From Jaltomata sinuosa (lineage: Eukaryota; Streptophyta; Magnoliopsida; Solanales; Solanaceae), in the NCBI GenBank assembly GCA_003996215.1, contig QJPP01001804.1, forward strand, positions 186,001 through 250,000: a stretch of 64,000 bases of DNA. Reading direction: 5' to 3'. Shown here in pieces: positions 25,672-38,159 of this stretch (its first letter is position 1; each line of letters starts with the position of its first letter). The notes beneath the pieces were generated by a model. The model saw nothing but the letters and a program-made list of their open reading frames with translations, had not been told where the DNA came from and did no database searches. A program made the translations under genes and the position numbers.

Positions 25672-25955
25672 CCCTTCAGAGCACTCTATTTATCGTTCTT
25701 ATAAAAAAAATAGATGATTCAAAATAATTGTTATTTTAACAAATTATGATATAATTAGTTGTTTGTTTTCAATTTTATTCTTAGTCATAAATACAAAAAA
25801 AATATATATAGTGCAAAAGAGAAAAGTGTATTAAATATTTAGGAGTAATAAAAAGGATAGTTTAATCAAATTATACTCTTGTTACGTATTTTTTTGTTAA
25901 AGAACTTGTAAATAAAAAATATGACAATTAAAGTGATCCAGTGAGAGTATTATCA
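25672..25955. repeat. Degenerate Stowaway-like MITE
   Basis: 'tactcccttcagagcactctatttatcgttctta' on the left and 'gacaattaaagtgatccagtgagagta' on the right are weak inverted copies. Internal text is AT-rich and non-coding. Confidence 0.5.
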
Positions 25956-26289
25956 AGGGTAACTTTGAAAAAAAAATACCTTCTTAATTTCTTAGAATTA
26001 AATTATTTTGAACCAAATAAAAGTTATTAAAATATTAATTTAATAAGACCGGAGTGAATCACTAATATATAAAAGTGTGGGGAAGCAGTAAGCACCTCTT
26101 TGTCGACGTGTGTGTTTTTCGTCATTCTTCTATATAGAAAGGGGTTTTTGGTCATTTTAGGTTAATTACATTTTAATAAAGTATTTTAATTGGTTAGGAA
26201 ATTTGCTTATTTTAGGACGACTTTTCAAGAAGGGCCCATGTGTTGTTCTTCATTGCATTCCGTATTCGTGTGTTTCTATTACTTTCTTT

Positions 26290-26720
26290 TAGTTTGTATT
26301 ATATTTGAAAATTATGTAAAAAAAAAAATATTATAAATTATAATATTTAATAATTTTAGATATATTAAAAATTTAATTGACTGTTAAAATTTTATCGATG
26401 CTATATAAATTAAGATAGATGAAGAAACATATATTATTTGAAAAAGAGGTAAAAATTATTATAAATCACAATAATTAATAATTTTGAATATTTAAAAGAC
26501 ATATAAAAATGTGATTAACTCTCTATATTTTATCTATGCCATATAAATTGGGACATAGAGAATAACATATATTATCTAAAAATTATGTAAAAAAACTATA
26601 AAGTACAATAATTAACAAATTAAAATATTTAAAAACCATATAAAAATTTTAAAATACTCTTCAAATTTTATTTGTGCCACATAAATTAATAAAAATATTA
26701 ACATATATTGAACCGTACTA
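26290..26720 (-). repeat. ~135-bp tandem repeat, three units
   Basis: Units begin near 26296, 26429 and 26566, with a partial one at 26700. Each carries 'acatatatta(t/c)', 'atgtaaaaa', 'acaataatta', 'atatttaaa...catataaaaat' and ends near 'c(c/t)atataaatt'. They read as the reverse strand of the 'aatttatgtgacac' repeat at 23897-24180. No coding content. Confidence 0.7.
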
Positions 26721-27676
26721 CAGAATTTTGTGTCCAGTATTGTTGAGAAACAAAAGTCAAGATCTACCAGGCCCACGAGAAACTGAGAAAAGAAGAAAAA
26801 GTATATTCTTGGATCTTTATTTACGTACACTCAACTAATGTATTGTGGATTATTATTATATTTGTCCTACCCCAATCTTTACGGGTGGTTGTTACTAGTT
26901 ACTACTCCATTTTTGTATAGTTTTTGGCACATTAAAGATAAGTTAATTTTTTTTTAATTTACGTGACACAATTTACATTTGAATTAAATAGTTTGATGTT
27001 GATTGTGAATTCGAGTATAAAAGTATTAATTTTTTTAAAATAAAATTTATATATTTAAAACTATTAAAAGTACTATAAATTATAAAATAACTGATAATTC
27101 CAAAAAAATTAAAAGATATATATATAAAATATGGTCAAACAAAAACTTATTTGAATTTTAAAATCTAAAATGTGTCATATAAATTGAGATACGAGAGTAT
27201 TTAATAACGTTAATCATAATTATAGTCACTAGAGCTAAGGAAAGAAAAAGTCAAAAATGATTTTAGTGGGATCTTCGCAATAATTGAATGACCATACATA
27301 AAATTAACTCCCGATTCACCATAGCGCAAGCTATCAAATATAAAAATACCAAATCATACCTAATTAATTTAATATGATAATAATATAATATTTTTAAATA
27401 CCAAAAATCAAAATTGCTAAACTGAAATTTTTAATATTGCATCATACCATATTATGCTCATCCCTAAAAAATTTAATAATAACAACTCTGATAACAACCA
27501 TTCACTTTTGTACGATTTCAAAAAATGATACAAAATTAGATCAGTCACGTTTATTAAAAGTTAACAAACATAATAGTAAAGGGCTCTCAAACACATAGTA
27601 AAGTTACGTTCATTAAGTGTTAACAAACAACTAATTTGTGCAGGAAAAGCATAGTAATGTTATGTATACGGTATAC
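26721..27676. other. AT-rich intergenic DNA
   Basis: No gene found. Scattered partial matches to the same repeat occur, for example 'gtgtcatataaattgagatacgagagta' near 27174-27201. Confidence 0.5.
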
Positions 27677-27948
27677 CTAATACTTTCTTTGTCTAAAATT
27701 ATCTGTCACTTTTTCTTTTACATCAGGTCTCTTAAGAAATATTAAGTAGGAGAGGTATTTCACTATTTTATAATATCTCTTCATTTAAATGATTACTCAA
27801 TTTATGTGTAATCATCATCAATGATAAAAATCTATTAACAGTAAAATGAGAAAAAATTAATTAATTATGCTTTAAACTTTTAAAACGATAAATATTTTAA
27901 AATAATTATTTTTTAATAATCACAATAAATAATTTGAGACGAAAGAAG
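27677..27948. mobile_element. Stowaway-like MITE
   Basis: The ends 'tactttctttgtctaaaattatctgtcac' and 'aataatttgagacgaaagaagt' are inverted copies. Non-coding. Confidence 0.7.
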
Positions 27949-28276
27949 TGTTGAATATTTGGTAATAATGTCGGCAAAATTAGTAAAGGAATTTTCGTGT
28001 AGAAAACTGAATCATATATCATAAATAAATGCAGTACCCGCTGGGTGTCACTAACCAAGGCTTAAAAGAAAGAAAATCCCCATTTTTGGCTAATAAAGCA
28101 AATTAATTAGTATTGAGTATGGTGTGTGTTAACTTTTTCTTTTCTTAATGCTCCCATGTTAACACCCCACTATTCAAGCATGAAAAAGACTAATTCTTGT
28201 ATGTAAGTAGTGTTAGATGCATTACTGCTGCTTTGTTCCATTCTAGTTGAAAATTGATCATGAATGATGAAAGACT

Positions 28277-28279
<3 letters not shown>

Positions 28280-28321
<42 letters not shown>
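28280..28321. repeat. (TA)n microsatellite
   Basis: About 20 uninterrupted TA units directly left of the LTR element at 28333. Confidence 0.95.
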
Positions 28322-28324
<3 letters not shown>

Positions 28325-28332
28325 AAGTTAGG

Positions 28333-29015
28333 TATTGGTGTAATATACCACAACTTATATAATTACAGTTGAAAAATAAAATAAACAAAATTGAATAAAA
28401 ATATCTTCATGGCTGAGGCACGGATATCTCGCCCTCTTTAAGGAGATTCAAGCCCATTGCGGCATAATCTACACCGATCCAGCAGTATCTCACTTGACTT
28501 GTCCCCTCCAGCGGCTCCAGGATACAACAACCCAACAACGTCGTACAACTCAAGCAACTCCGGATTAGTTGAAGAGTCCAAAGTTCCACTATAAGAACAC
28601 CTTCCTTCAACTTATAATTACTCTCTTTTGTATAGTTAATATAGTTGTAAACTTAGAATATTTTCTTAGTCTCAACTCTCTCTTTCACTACACACTACTA
28701 TATCTTTCCACACTTCACATATTTTTCATCATTTTCACTATATTTTCTTGTACACAATATAATGCAAGACCATCACTATTTATAGGTGAGGAAATTTTCC
28801 TTGTTCAATAGAATGAATGTGGGGTAGTAAAGTGGGTGAATGAATGAGTTAGAGGTTACATAAGTTACATGCTAATGCATAATCGGGTAGAATAATGAAT
28901 TAGAGGTTACAAGAGTTACAAAAAACTAATGGCACTAATGACCACATTCTACCGCCACTAACTAATGCAAATTAGTATTATTATTTTAATATTAAAATGC
29001 ATTCTTGCACCAACA
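28333..29015 (-). repeat. LTR (downstream in element orientation)
   Basis: 683 bp, highly similar to 30809-31580 apart from small indels and the nested insertion there. Confidence 0.92.
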
Positions 29016-30808
29016 TTCCCCCACTCATTTTAATATTGAAATAAGAGAGTATTTCACCAATTCAGTTGAAGGTAGACTATTATGCATAATGAAGATGTGC
29101 GCTGCATTGAACCTTCACTTAGTAGAACAATAATCTTTACTCCAGAGTCAGTAGTGGTCTCAGACTTGAACTATGACTGATTAAAGGAAATAAAGTGTTA
29201 CCGCTTACACACAATAATCAAGGCGTTGACATAAGCTTTTATAGACAACACATTACGGCCTTGTGCTATCCCGATTTCATAAGTATTTTCGAGAATAAGC
29301 TCAATTCTCATAGGAAGCGACCTACTTCTACACTTACATAGGTGAAATCTGTCAAGGGTGCTCCTGTAATTCAAACCCCCACTCATACGAGATACAGATT
29401 TTCATTAAGAGTTTTTAAACTCAACCTTCACAAACCATTACAGGAAAATGCACTCACACCATAGGAAGGAATAAAATAGTAGTGCACTTCACAACAAGTC
29501 ATCATATGATTCGTTTTTTCCCATTTGAACCTAGTTATAGGATCTCTAGTCCCCAGGTTGGGTTTCCCCATATATGACTTAGAAGATTTTGAGCTTCAAT
29601 CCAAACAACTCGATGTGCTTCAGACCTTTTATCTTGCTTAAGCCTTAATTTATAAGTTTACAAGATTTAACACAATTAATATTAATGATATACCAATGAT
29701 CAATATGATCTCACAATATTGTGTTTTTCTTTTTATGTGTTTGAATTTACCGTCACAATAACGATATTGTACTCTATCGATAATATTAGTGCTATCACAA
29801 TTAATCAAAATCAAAGAAATTGATTTCTCAAAATAAGTGATTGATATAATAAATTTTGTAAATCAATTCACTTTTTCACCAGCTAAGTTAAAGCAATAAA
29901 ACTCAGCCTCCATGATAGAGTTAACCACAATAATTTTTTTATTTTCACCAAATAACACCAATTTTTCTCATGCTTCATATTTGAGCATAGCAAGATATTT
30001 TTTTTAATAAAACAAGCAATAAACTTTCACACCAAGTAAATATACTTGTCTTGTTTGTACCTACTAAATACTCATATTGCATAAATAATATTATGCCAAG
30101 TGCAAGTAGTAACATATATCTTTTTTTTTATAGGCTAGCAAACTCCATTTTTTATTTGTCACACCACTTTCACATATTTGAATAAAAAAGAGTTGCAAGG
30201 CTCATACAATCTACAAAATTGTATTTCACAATTTTTTTCACCATAATGTGACATGTCAAGAAAAGTTGCATCACATGTTCTATGATATTTTTCATTCCAA
30301 GAATGAATTTATTTCACCAAATATTGCATGTCAAAACGGCTACTCAACATGTTTTTATATTTTCTTTGATAACACTCATGTTAGAGTCAAATACATCAAA
30401 ATGCAAATAATAACATGTGATTTATTTCAAGACAAATATATGCACTTTTAATACTTTTTTTAGAGCATTCTCAAAGATGTAAAAAAATCACATTTTTCAT
30501 GATGATTTTTTTTCTCATTTCATAAACCCTCACTATTTTAAGAATTTGAATATTATTTTTTCAATATCACTATATTCATGAAAGTTATTAGGTAAAAAGT
30601 TTTTTACCTTTTTCTCCACAACAAATAAAAATATTTTTTTACCTTTTCTCTGCTTGAGTTGAGCAAGTAAAAAATTACTTTACTCGTCTATCTCTTCCCT
30701 TTCATTGCTTGAAGAGATCTAGTGACGTTGAAGCGGGATGATGTTGAGATCTCCCATCTTGATATCCGCAATTTTCAAACTGTAACAAAACATGAATCTC
30801 CTTAAAAT

Positions 30809-31580
30809 TATTGGTGTAATATACCACAAATTACATAATTACAGTTGAAAAATAAAATGAACAAAATTGAATAAAAATATCTTCATGGATGAGGCGCGGA
30901 TATCTCGCTCTCTTTAAGGAGATTCAAGCTCACTGTGGCATAATCTACACCGATCCAGCATCACACTTGACTTGTCCCCTCCAAGATACAACAGCCCAAC
31001 AACGTCGTACAACTCAAGCAACTCCGGATTAGTTGAAGAGTCCAAAGCTCCACCATAAGAACACCTTCCTTCAACTTATAATTACTCTCTTTTGTATAGT
31101 GAATATAGTTGTAGACTTAGAATATTTTCTTAGTCTCAACTCTCTCTTTCACTACACACTACTATATCTTTCCACACTTCACATATTTTTCATCATTTTC
31201 ACTATATTTTCTTGTACACAATATAATGCAAGACCATCACTATTTATAGGTGAGGAAATCTTCTTTGTCATTAATAGGATAAATGTGAGGTAGTAAAGTG
31301 GGTGAATGAATGGGTTAGAGGTTACATAAGTTACATGCTAAGGCATAATGAGGTAGAATAATGAATTAGAGGTTACAAGAGTTACCAAAAACTAATGACA
31401 TTAATGACCAGGGGCGAATTTAGCTACTAAAAATGGGGCACGGGAACCCATGGTCTTTTTTTAGTGATGCACCCATGTTATAAAAATCCTAGAATCGCCT
31501 CTGTTAATGACCACATTCTACCACCACTAACTAATACAAATTAATATTATTATTTTAATTAATACATTTTTGCACCAACA
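30809..31580 (-). repeat. LTR (upstream in element orientation), with nested MITE
   Basis: 772 bp, or 669 bp without the nested element and its duplicated target. It lacks about 10 bp (near 30980) that the other LTR has. Confidence 0.92.
31411..31503. mobile_element. 93-bp MITE nested in an LTR (10-bp target duplication)
   Basis: Perfect duplication 'ttaatgacca' at 31401-31410 and 31504-31513. The other LTR is the empty site (near 28934-28944, 'actaatgaccacattctacc'). The ends are 'ggggcgaattta' and 'gaatcgcctctg'. The 9-10 bp duplication suggests Mutator-like mobilisation. Confidence 0.88.
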
Positions 31581-31585
31581 TTAGG

Positions 31586-32640
31586 TAAAAAAAGAATGAT
31601 GTATATTTAAAAATTGATTATAAATGACGAGAGACTACCTTGATTATGATTTTTATTTGTCTTTTACCTCCTTTTTTGACATTTTCTTCCCAACTTCCTT
31701 TTTTCTTCCTTCCCATAATTTTTATTTACTGTAAGTATTCATCAAAATCACTTAATACATCATAATAATGCAATGAATTATGTGATATTTTGGTTACATC
31801 ATATTGATTCAATAACGTGGGTTTTTTATTGCTAAACTCTTTGGAATAATCGAACTTACTCTATGAATACTCTCCCTCACATTTATATAAAGATCTTCAC
31901 ACTATTATCCAGTACCGATTAACTTTGGCTGAAGGTGCAATTAAAAACTTGAAGTTTTTTTCCTAGAAAAAAGAACTGATAATGAAGAAAAAGAAATTTT
32001 TGCAAGGTTCGATTAAATGAAGTTACATGAAATGAAGCAAAAGGGCAGATGGTTGAGTCAAGGTTATGGAGGCATTGGACAACGACATAGATTTTGTTTA
32101 GCTCTTTACTTTTGAAGAAGAAATTAAACTATTTAAAAGAAGAGCGGAATCTGCAAGAGAGTGAAAATAGAGAATCAGAATCAAATTTGGCGTGCGAAGA
32201 ACAAAGAAAGATGAACAAATAACGAGAACTGAAAAAATTGAGATCGGACTAATGCTACAAAATAATACTACTTAAAGAGGGAAAATGGGAAGAAAAAAGT
32301 GAGATATGATACAAATATATATGCATATATTAAATATATATTAATCAAAGGTATTATGATTTCTTAAAAGTAAAAATTTCATTATTTTCATTTTTTAGAG
32401 AAGAGTGAGCTAGTTGACTAAGAAAAGTTTATCAAGTTTTACATAACAAGATTTGTCTATTTATAGAACTTGTAAGTATGATACTTGAAGTACTGAAATT
32501 GTTTTTTATGTACATATATAAAATTTAAAGTTCAATGCAGTGTTAGTATTTTTTTTTTTTTATTGTGATGCTTTGCAAATTGAAATGAATTTGTCATTTT
32601 ATGCCACTTCTCTTGACAGCGAGCTCGCCCTGGTCTGGTT
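31586..32640. other. Intergenic DNA, no gene seen
   Basis: Only short frames without family features. Nothing structural recognised. Confidence 0.5.
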
Positions 32641-32645
32641 GAAAT

Positions 32646-33240
32646 TCAATGGAGGAACAAATTTTGGACTATGGGGTTCTAGCGGTGCAAACACTAAGAA
32701 ACAACATAATATCATAGCGCGACAACCCTTGTTAATGATATCATATCATATCCGCTACAACCCCATTTTTGGACGAGTCCTTCATCATAGCGCGAACCCT
32801 GAAGTGACGATTAATGAGATTGATGCCGATGACAGTATGGGAGGGGTGTTTAAGGATGCGATGAAGAAGCCATAGGTGATAAGCCAGTGACTGAGTATCT
32901 CTAGGGGTCGTTTGGTTGGGAATAAGTTATCCTGGGATTAATTATCACCATGTATATGGGATAACTTATCTCATCACTATGGTATAAATGGTGGAATAAG
33001 TCATCCCAGACTTGTCAAACCAAACAAGATACCAAAATTTTATCCCTGGACTATTTGTTTTATTCCAAGGCTATTTTTTTTTATCGCTCACGCCAAACGA
33101 CCCCTAAGTTAATTAAGGCTCAAAACTCTACATGTCTAAATATCTGCTATTGGCTAAAAAATGCTGATCGTCCACTCTTTTTGTCTTTGCCTTTTATGAC
33201 AGTGGTAGCTGTAAATTCTATTGCAAAAACTTCAGTCCGG
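32646..33240. pseudogene. Scrambled, intron-less DUF599 relic
   Basis: On the minus strand 32880-32750 reads the DUF599 exon 1 core (HLWLLHRILKHPSHTVIGIN) straight into exon 2 text (DSSKNGV). The junction is ATGATGAAG-GAC, precisely where the intact gene has its intron. On the plus strand 32650-32720 reads the protein start (MEEQILDY) fused directly to the exon 2 piece VLAVQTLRNN, so part of the gene is inverted. Further right, 33108-33170 matches the flank upstream of the other copies ('ttaattaaggctca'), and weaker similarity continues to about 33240. A MITE (32904-33104) splits the flank. The relic has stops and no complete frame. Confidence 0.8.
32904..33104. mobile_element. MITE with GGGGTCGTTTGG ends
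   Basis: Inverted ends GGGGTCGTTTGG and CCAAACGACCCC flanked by TA on both sides. The paralogous flank 'tatctctgagttaatt' at about 20796-20811 shows the empty site. The TA duplication fits the Tc1/mariner (Stowaway) type. A diverged right end of the same family ends near 62831. Confidence 0.85.
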
Positions 33241-33536
33241 TCTAAAGAGCATGAAAAGAAAGTAGGTGATTGGTTATTTAATTTTTTTATTTTGCCACTA
33301 TGATTAATATTTTTTAAAAGCGTGAACAAGTTTATACGTTCTAAAATATTTCTTTTTTCAAATGAATAAATAAAGAAAAATTAGCAAAATTATTCATTGT
33401 AAAGTGCACAACTAATATGGGATGGATAGGTTGTCATGCTAACTATTTAAACTTATTATCACATTTTATGTGGCTCCCTTAATTTGTTCTAGATATATTT
33501 TGGATTAATTAATCAACAATTAATAATTTTCTGATA

Positions 33537-34471
33537 GTTAAATTTCAGCAACACACCTTAACTATATAAGAGTCCTATTACCCCCTAAACTATTTTAAAT
33601 GTAATAAATACGCTCTTTAGTGCTGAGGTGGCACAGAGAGTGTGTTCACTCTCTTAGAAGCAAGTGAGAGGCAAAAAAATAAAAAAAAGTCTGATCAATA
33701 TTGGACACATGCCCTTTTTTAATTGGACATCTTACAATTAGTTGGTACACATAATTAATACCATTAAAACTTATACATATTTAATTAATTTCCTTTCTTT
33801 CTTTGTAAAATTTATTTATCTCCTCACTTTTATTTTCTTTTTTCTTTCATTAATTTCTTGTCATTAGATTTTTACTTAATTTGAAAACATATGTATATAT
33901 TTTTTTAAAAATAATGATTCTTTTAAAAAGTGACCTTTATTTTATTTTTTTTAAAGTTTAATTTCCTTCATTTTTTTGGTATTTTAACATATTTAAATAC
34001 AAGGCATTTGGAATTAAATCCAAAGGAAAGACGAAGAAAATAAAAAAGATAAACAAAATCAATAGAAAAAAATGAAAGAAGGTAAAAAATAAATAAAAGA
34101 ATTATGTGTATTTGAGAAAAAGTTTAAATACAAGGCAAAGAAAAATATAAAAGATACATTCTTTAAAAAAAATTTAAGTACAAGAAAAATAAAAATATTT
34201 TTTTACGTGTATTGACTTATTTAAAATACAAGGCAAAGAAAATAAGAAGATTTTTAAAAAAGAAAAAAGAAAAAAGAATAAAATATTTAAAAAATAAAAA
34301 ATTTAAAAAAAACTCATTTATACAAGTGGCAGCGTGTATATATCACCACAATTAATTGGATTGAGTTATGACTTCACGTCAGCATATAAGGGTGCAAAAA
34401 AATACATAAAAAAAGAGTTTAGGGAGGTAATAGAACCCGTGTATAATTAAGGTGTGTCGCTGAGATTTCAC
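33537..34471. mobile_element. MULE-like element with ~100-bp inverted ends
   Basis: 33537-33640 and the complement of 34365-34471 align over roughly 100 bp. Shared words include 'tcagc(a/g)acacacctta', 'tattacc(c/t)cctaaact' and 'gctga(g/c)gtg'. The interior is A/T-rich with no transposase. The 9-bp flanks match only partly (aattttctg and aatttaggt). Confidence 0.75.
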
Positions 34472-36300
34472 CTATAATTTAGGTTGATACTTATGCATTA
34501 TCTCATGAACTTTACTTGATAAACAGATTTTGATTAAAGATGATATGTTTGAGATCAGCGTAAATAGGTCGATTGAATTGATAATGTGATTTCATCGGGT
34601 AGATTGAATCATACTCTTGGTACAAGAAAAAAAATAAAAGTATAGATTAGATGGTCGGACAGATAAATAATTTTTATTTAATTTTAATATTTAGACAAAT
34701 TAATTAGTTGCTTCTCTTCTTTAAAGTTAATTTTATTAATTGGTATTGGTATTGGTATTTTATAGTTTGAATGTTGATCTGTTATGTAAATTAGTAACAT
34801 TTTACTATATTTCTTATTTTAAGCAGAAATGATGGGGCATTGTTATTGAATTTCCAGAGAAAATCGATAATAATGTTTAAATTTTTTGTCTCTTTAAACC
34901 ACAACGAGGTTTATTCTTTTATCTACAAAATCATAGTTAACCAATTTATTTCTCAGCTTTTGTTAGTGTTTTTCTGAAGTGTGGATTTAGATATAAAAAG
35001 GTTACTTTGCATCATTTTTTTAGCCAAGAATTTTGTTTATTACTTAATCTTTTTTTGGCTTTTTAAAATTATTTTTACTCACGTAATTTATTCTAATTTT
35101 TTTTATAAATGTTTATCGTTTTGATACTTTTCTTTCTCTTTTCAATCCTTTACATATTCCATGTTAATCAAAGGAAGGTGAAAACTCTTCACTTCCCTCA
35201 CGTTAAATTATTACTCATGGGTTAAATGCTCAAAAAAGTTATGTAACATTTAGATTCATCTATTTTCATCGATCATTTAAAATATTTTTTAGAACTTATT
35301 AACTTTCATTGTTCATAATAATTTTCTCCCGTTTATCTCTTCATTTTCTTTAATTTGCAGATGATGATAAATAAGGAGTAACGTAAAGAATATACATAAA
35401 TTTAGATAAAATTATGAGTGAAATTAACATTTTGCTAGAACTAAACAACATATAGATTTTTATTGAGGATACGTATCAAAGGTATTGTTACTCTTCGTCC
35501 TTTGTGAATCAATTTTTAAAAAAATTATTTTATCATGATGTTAATTCAATTTTTTGCAATTATAATTAAGTAAATTTTGATTTATTTCATGTTAAAATCG
35601 AAAAGTTTCTAGATCTTAATTGGAGGAAAATTAATATATCACACACAAAAAAGAGAAAAGTGTGACGAATATATACTCTTCACTATTTATTGTCTTTTCC
35701 TTCGGAAGTAGTTTAATGGAGCATTGCTTAAAAATTCAAGAGGAATGCATATTTAGTTGAAAATTTATTTATTTTATAAAATATTGCATAAAAAATAATT
35801 GCGAGGTAACAAGATAATTCATTTTTGAATGATGCATATACATACAGGATTGTTTCTTCGTCGTTGTGAATGACTCACATTTTTAAGCTTTAATTTTGAT
35901 AATTTCTTTTGTGATTTAATCTATATATAGAACTAATTTTGCATGCATATACATGAAAAATATTCTCTTCTATCTCAATTAAATTTTTTTATTTTTAGCA
36001 ATTTTTTAAATATAACTTTCTATGTGGTATGTTTAAGACCACAATACTTATTAAATTTTTTTTAGTACACTTGGCATATCTTTAATTTAAGACTATAAAA
36101 TTCAAAAGTCTTTTATTTTCTTGAATTTCGTTCCAAATCAAAATAAGCCAAATAGATTGAACCTTACAAATTATATGAATATTTTTAAGGACAAATTCAC
36201 TATAATTAAATATAAACATCGTGCTCTTCTTCATTTTGCATTTCGTGGAGTTTTTGGTGGACACATGAATTGGCAGTCATGTGTCCATTTAAAAACTTAT
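34472..36300. other. AT-rich intergenic DNA, no gene seen
   Basis: Very AT-rich, no family-like frames. A short 'attggt' repetition occurs at about 34738-34760. Confidence 0.5.
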
Positions 36301-36504
36301 TACAACAAGTAACATTAATCAAAAGGATATTTCTTCAAATAATGAGAGAATGTGGAGACGAAATCAAACCACCAGTCCAGGGCGAGCCCACTGTTAAGAA
36401 AAGTGGCATAAAATGACATTCCTTTCAATCTGTAAATCCTCACAAGCACAATAACACTGTATTGAGCCTTAATCTACATAGAGCACATATGCATATGAAC
36501 TAGT

Positions 36505-36560
36505 TTGGAAGATCCAACACGCACCCAACAACATTTTTGAAGAGTCCGAGCAAATATAGA
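36505..36560. repeat. Half copy of the 'gagtccgagcaa' foldback element
   Basis: 'gatccaacacgcacccaacaacatttttgaagagtccgagcaa' matches one arm of the palindromic element at 61455-61585. Confidence 0.6.
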
Positions 36561-37515
36561 AAACAACGGAAAGGAATACTCAAAACTTGAATATTCAATT
36601 TTTGTGGATCACAACTGGAGTAACATTCTCTCACATCAATGGGTTGTAACATGGGGGATGAAATGTTCTTGAAAGAAAAAGTACATTGGTTATATATAAT
36701 CCAGCAGTCACCAATCGTGTTAGAAACCTGCTACAGAAAGTAGCAGAAGCCCACTTCAACTATTTCAATATTTTAACATACCATGTTTGCTACGAGTAAG
36801 CTGAAACATACAGAAAAGTAGTGCTAGTGCTGGCAGATCAATACAATAAGGTAATGCGAGCAATGACCTCAACATTTTCAGATCTCCTCAAGCATCGAGG
36901 TACATCTTCTATTAGAGTGAATTCAATTCCTTGACCTCGGCTGTTAGACCTCAAAAACACTAGAGATGGAGGAAGAATAAATGTCTTCGAAATCAAATAG
37001 CATCAGTTGCAAAATATCAGAAAAAACCGGGTGGAACTAAAAAGTAGAGGGAGCAGGAAATGAAAAGACTGTTTTCTTAAACACTATGTAACTAACTAGA
37101 AAGAAAAAAAATGCAATCCAGGAAAAAGGGAATCAAGGGACTGTGTACTTGTAAATCATTTGTCCTATATTCTAGGATCAAATGTTTTGCAAGTTGAACT
37201 ATGTTATTTGGCACTTGCAATATAGGCATTCCTCATTGGAATTAAAAAGTAGAGGGAGAACAAATGACGGGGCTATGTAACTAATCAGAAAAATATCCTT
37301 TATGCCAGGTATCAATGGTTTCATAGTTGAACCATGCATTTTAAGTAAACAAGCATACAAAAAAAATTGCCAATTCAACACCCAGATAAAGCAGGAGGAT
37401 CGTGGTGTATATTGACGGCCCAGTTTTTAGGTGTAGTTGATGATTTGAAACAATTAAGGGAAAAGAATCCTCAGAAACCTTTTTTCAAATCAGACACCCA
37501 ACATTGGTTGGAGTG

Positions 37516-38051
37516 TCATTCGGCACTTGCAATATTAGCATTCATCATTGGATTCAGAATACGTACAACTGCACTGTTCCAGTGGGAATTACCCAACAAT
37601 ATATACAGCGAACCACTACAATCGTAAACGCCTAACAGATTCAAACTAGTAACAAAAAGAATCATCACCGACACTTGCAAAATGGCATTCTGCACCACAA
37701 TAAAGCAGTAATAAACATATACATATGCAAGTGAAAGATTTCATACTTGTGTTAGTAATAGTGTCCGTTCAACTACAATATTAGAATGAACACAACAAGA
37801 TGCACTACCAACTAAAATAAAACAAATTTGAGTACTCTAGGAGCTCCCCCACTTTGCTTTTTTGGTGAGGGTGCTTACAACTTGAGCTTGCGGAGCCTGA
37901 CACTGTCAAACACTCAAACATATCAAAGCATTTTCACTCATCTTTGTTAATTACCAAAATAACCTAAACTACAACAAAGAATATGGCCTTCAAGTAGTTG
38001 TTCCTATTGACAATATCAAATCAACGGAAGAGTTATCGACTAACTAACCAT
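37516..38051 (-). CDS. Candidate small gene, unrecognised (weak)
   Basis: The minus strand around 38140-38049 looks like a plant 5' leader. It has 'aaaccctaca' (telo-box-like), a pyrimidine-rich stretch, then CCAAAATG followed at once by the donor GTTAG. Acceptable splice sites would join the ATG to 37896-37879 (starting GCT) and then to 37689-37516, which stays open to TGA and ends NIASAE. The predicted product of about 65 residues matches nothing I know and has a hydrophobic middle. An ATG that ends exon 1 is common in ribosomal-protein genes, but no such protein follows. It may be the relic of a gene start, or non-coding. Confidence 0.18.
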
Positions 38052-38159
38052 TTTGGCGTCAACGAAATTGGAAATGGGGATTGCAATATGCGGCGGAAAT
38101 GTAGGGTTTCCGGGATACGAAGAGATATTTTGAATTGTGATTTCTCCAAAATACCCCCA

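Larger units (their letters stand above)
28333..31580 (-). mobile_element. Two-LTR retrotransposon with non-coding interior (LARD-like)
   Basis: Direct repeats 28333-29015 and 30809-31580 bound a 1.8-kb interior. The target duplication TTAGG is perfect (28328-28332 and 31581-31585). On the minus strand the LTR starts TGTTGGTG, and the purine tract GAGTGGGGGAA (29026-29016) lies just before one LTR, so the element runs on the minus strand. No protease, RT or integrase is visible. A short gag-like peptide (ADIKMGDLNIIP) is read on the minus strand at about 30769-30734. No primer-binding site beginning TGG was found. It is best described as a large retrotransposon derivative or an internally deleted copia-like element. 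Confidence 0.88.

Noticed and set aside
37520..37580. Possible C/D-box snoRNA on the minus strand (ATGATGA ... CTGA)
   Set aside because: The flanks do not pair into a terminal stem and no guide match could be tested.
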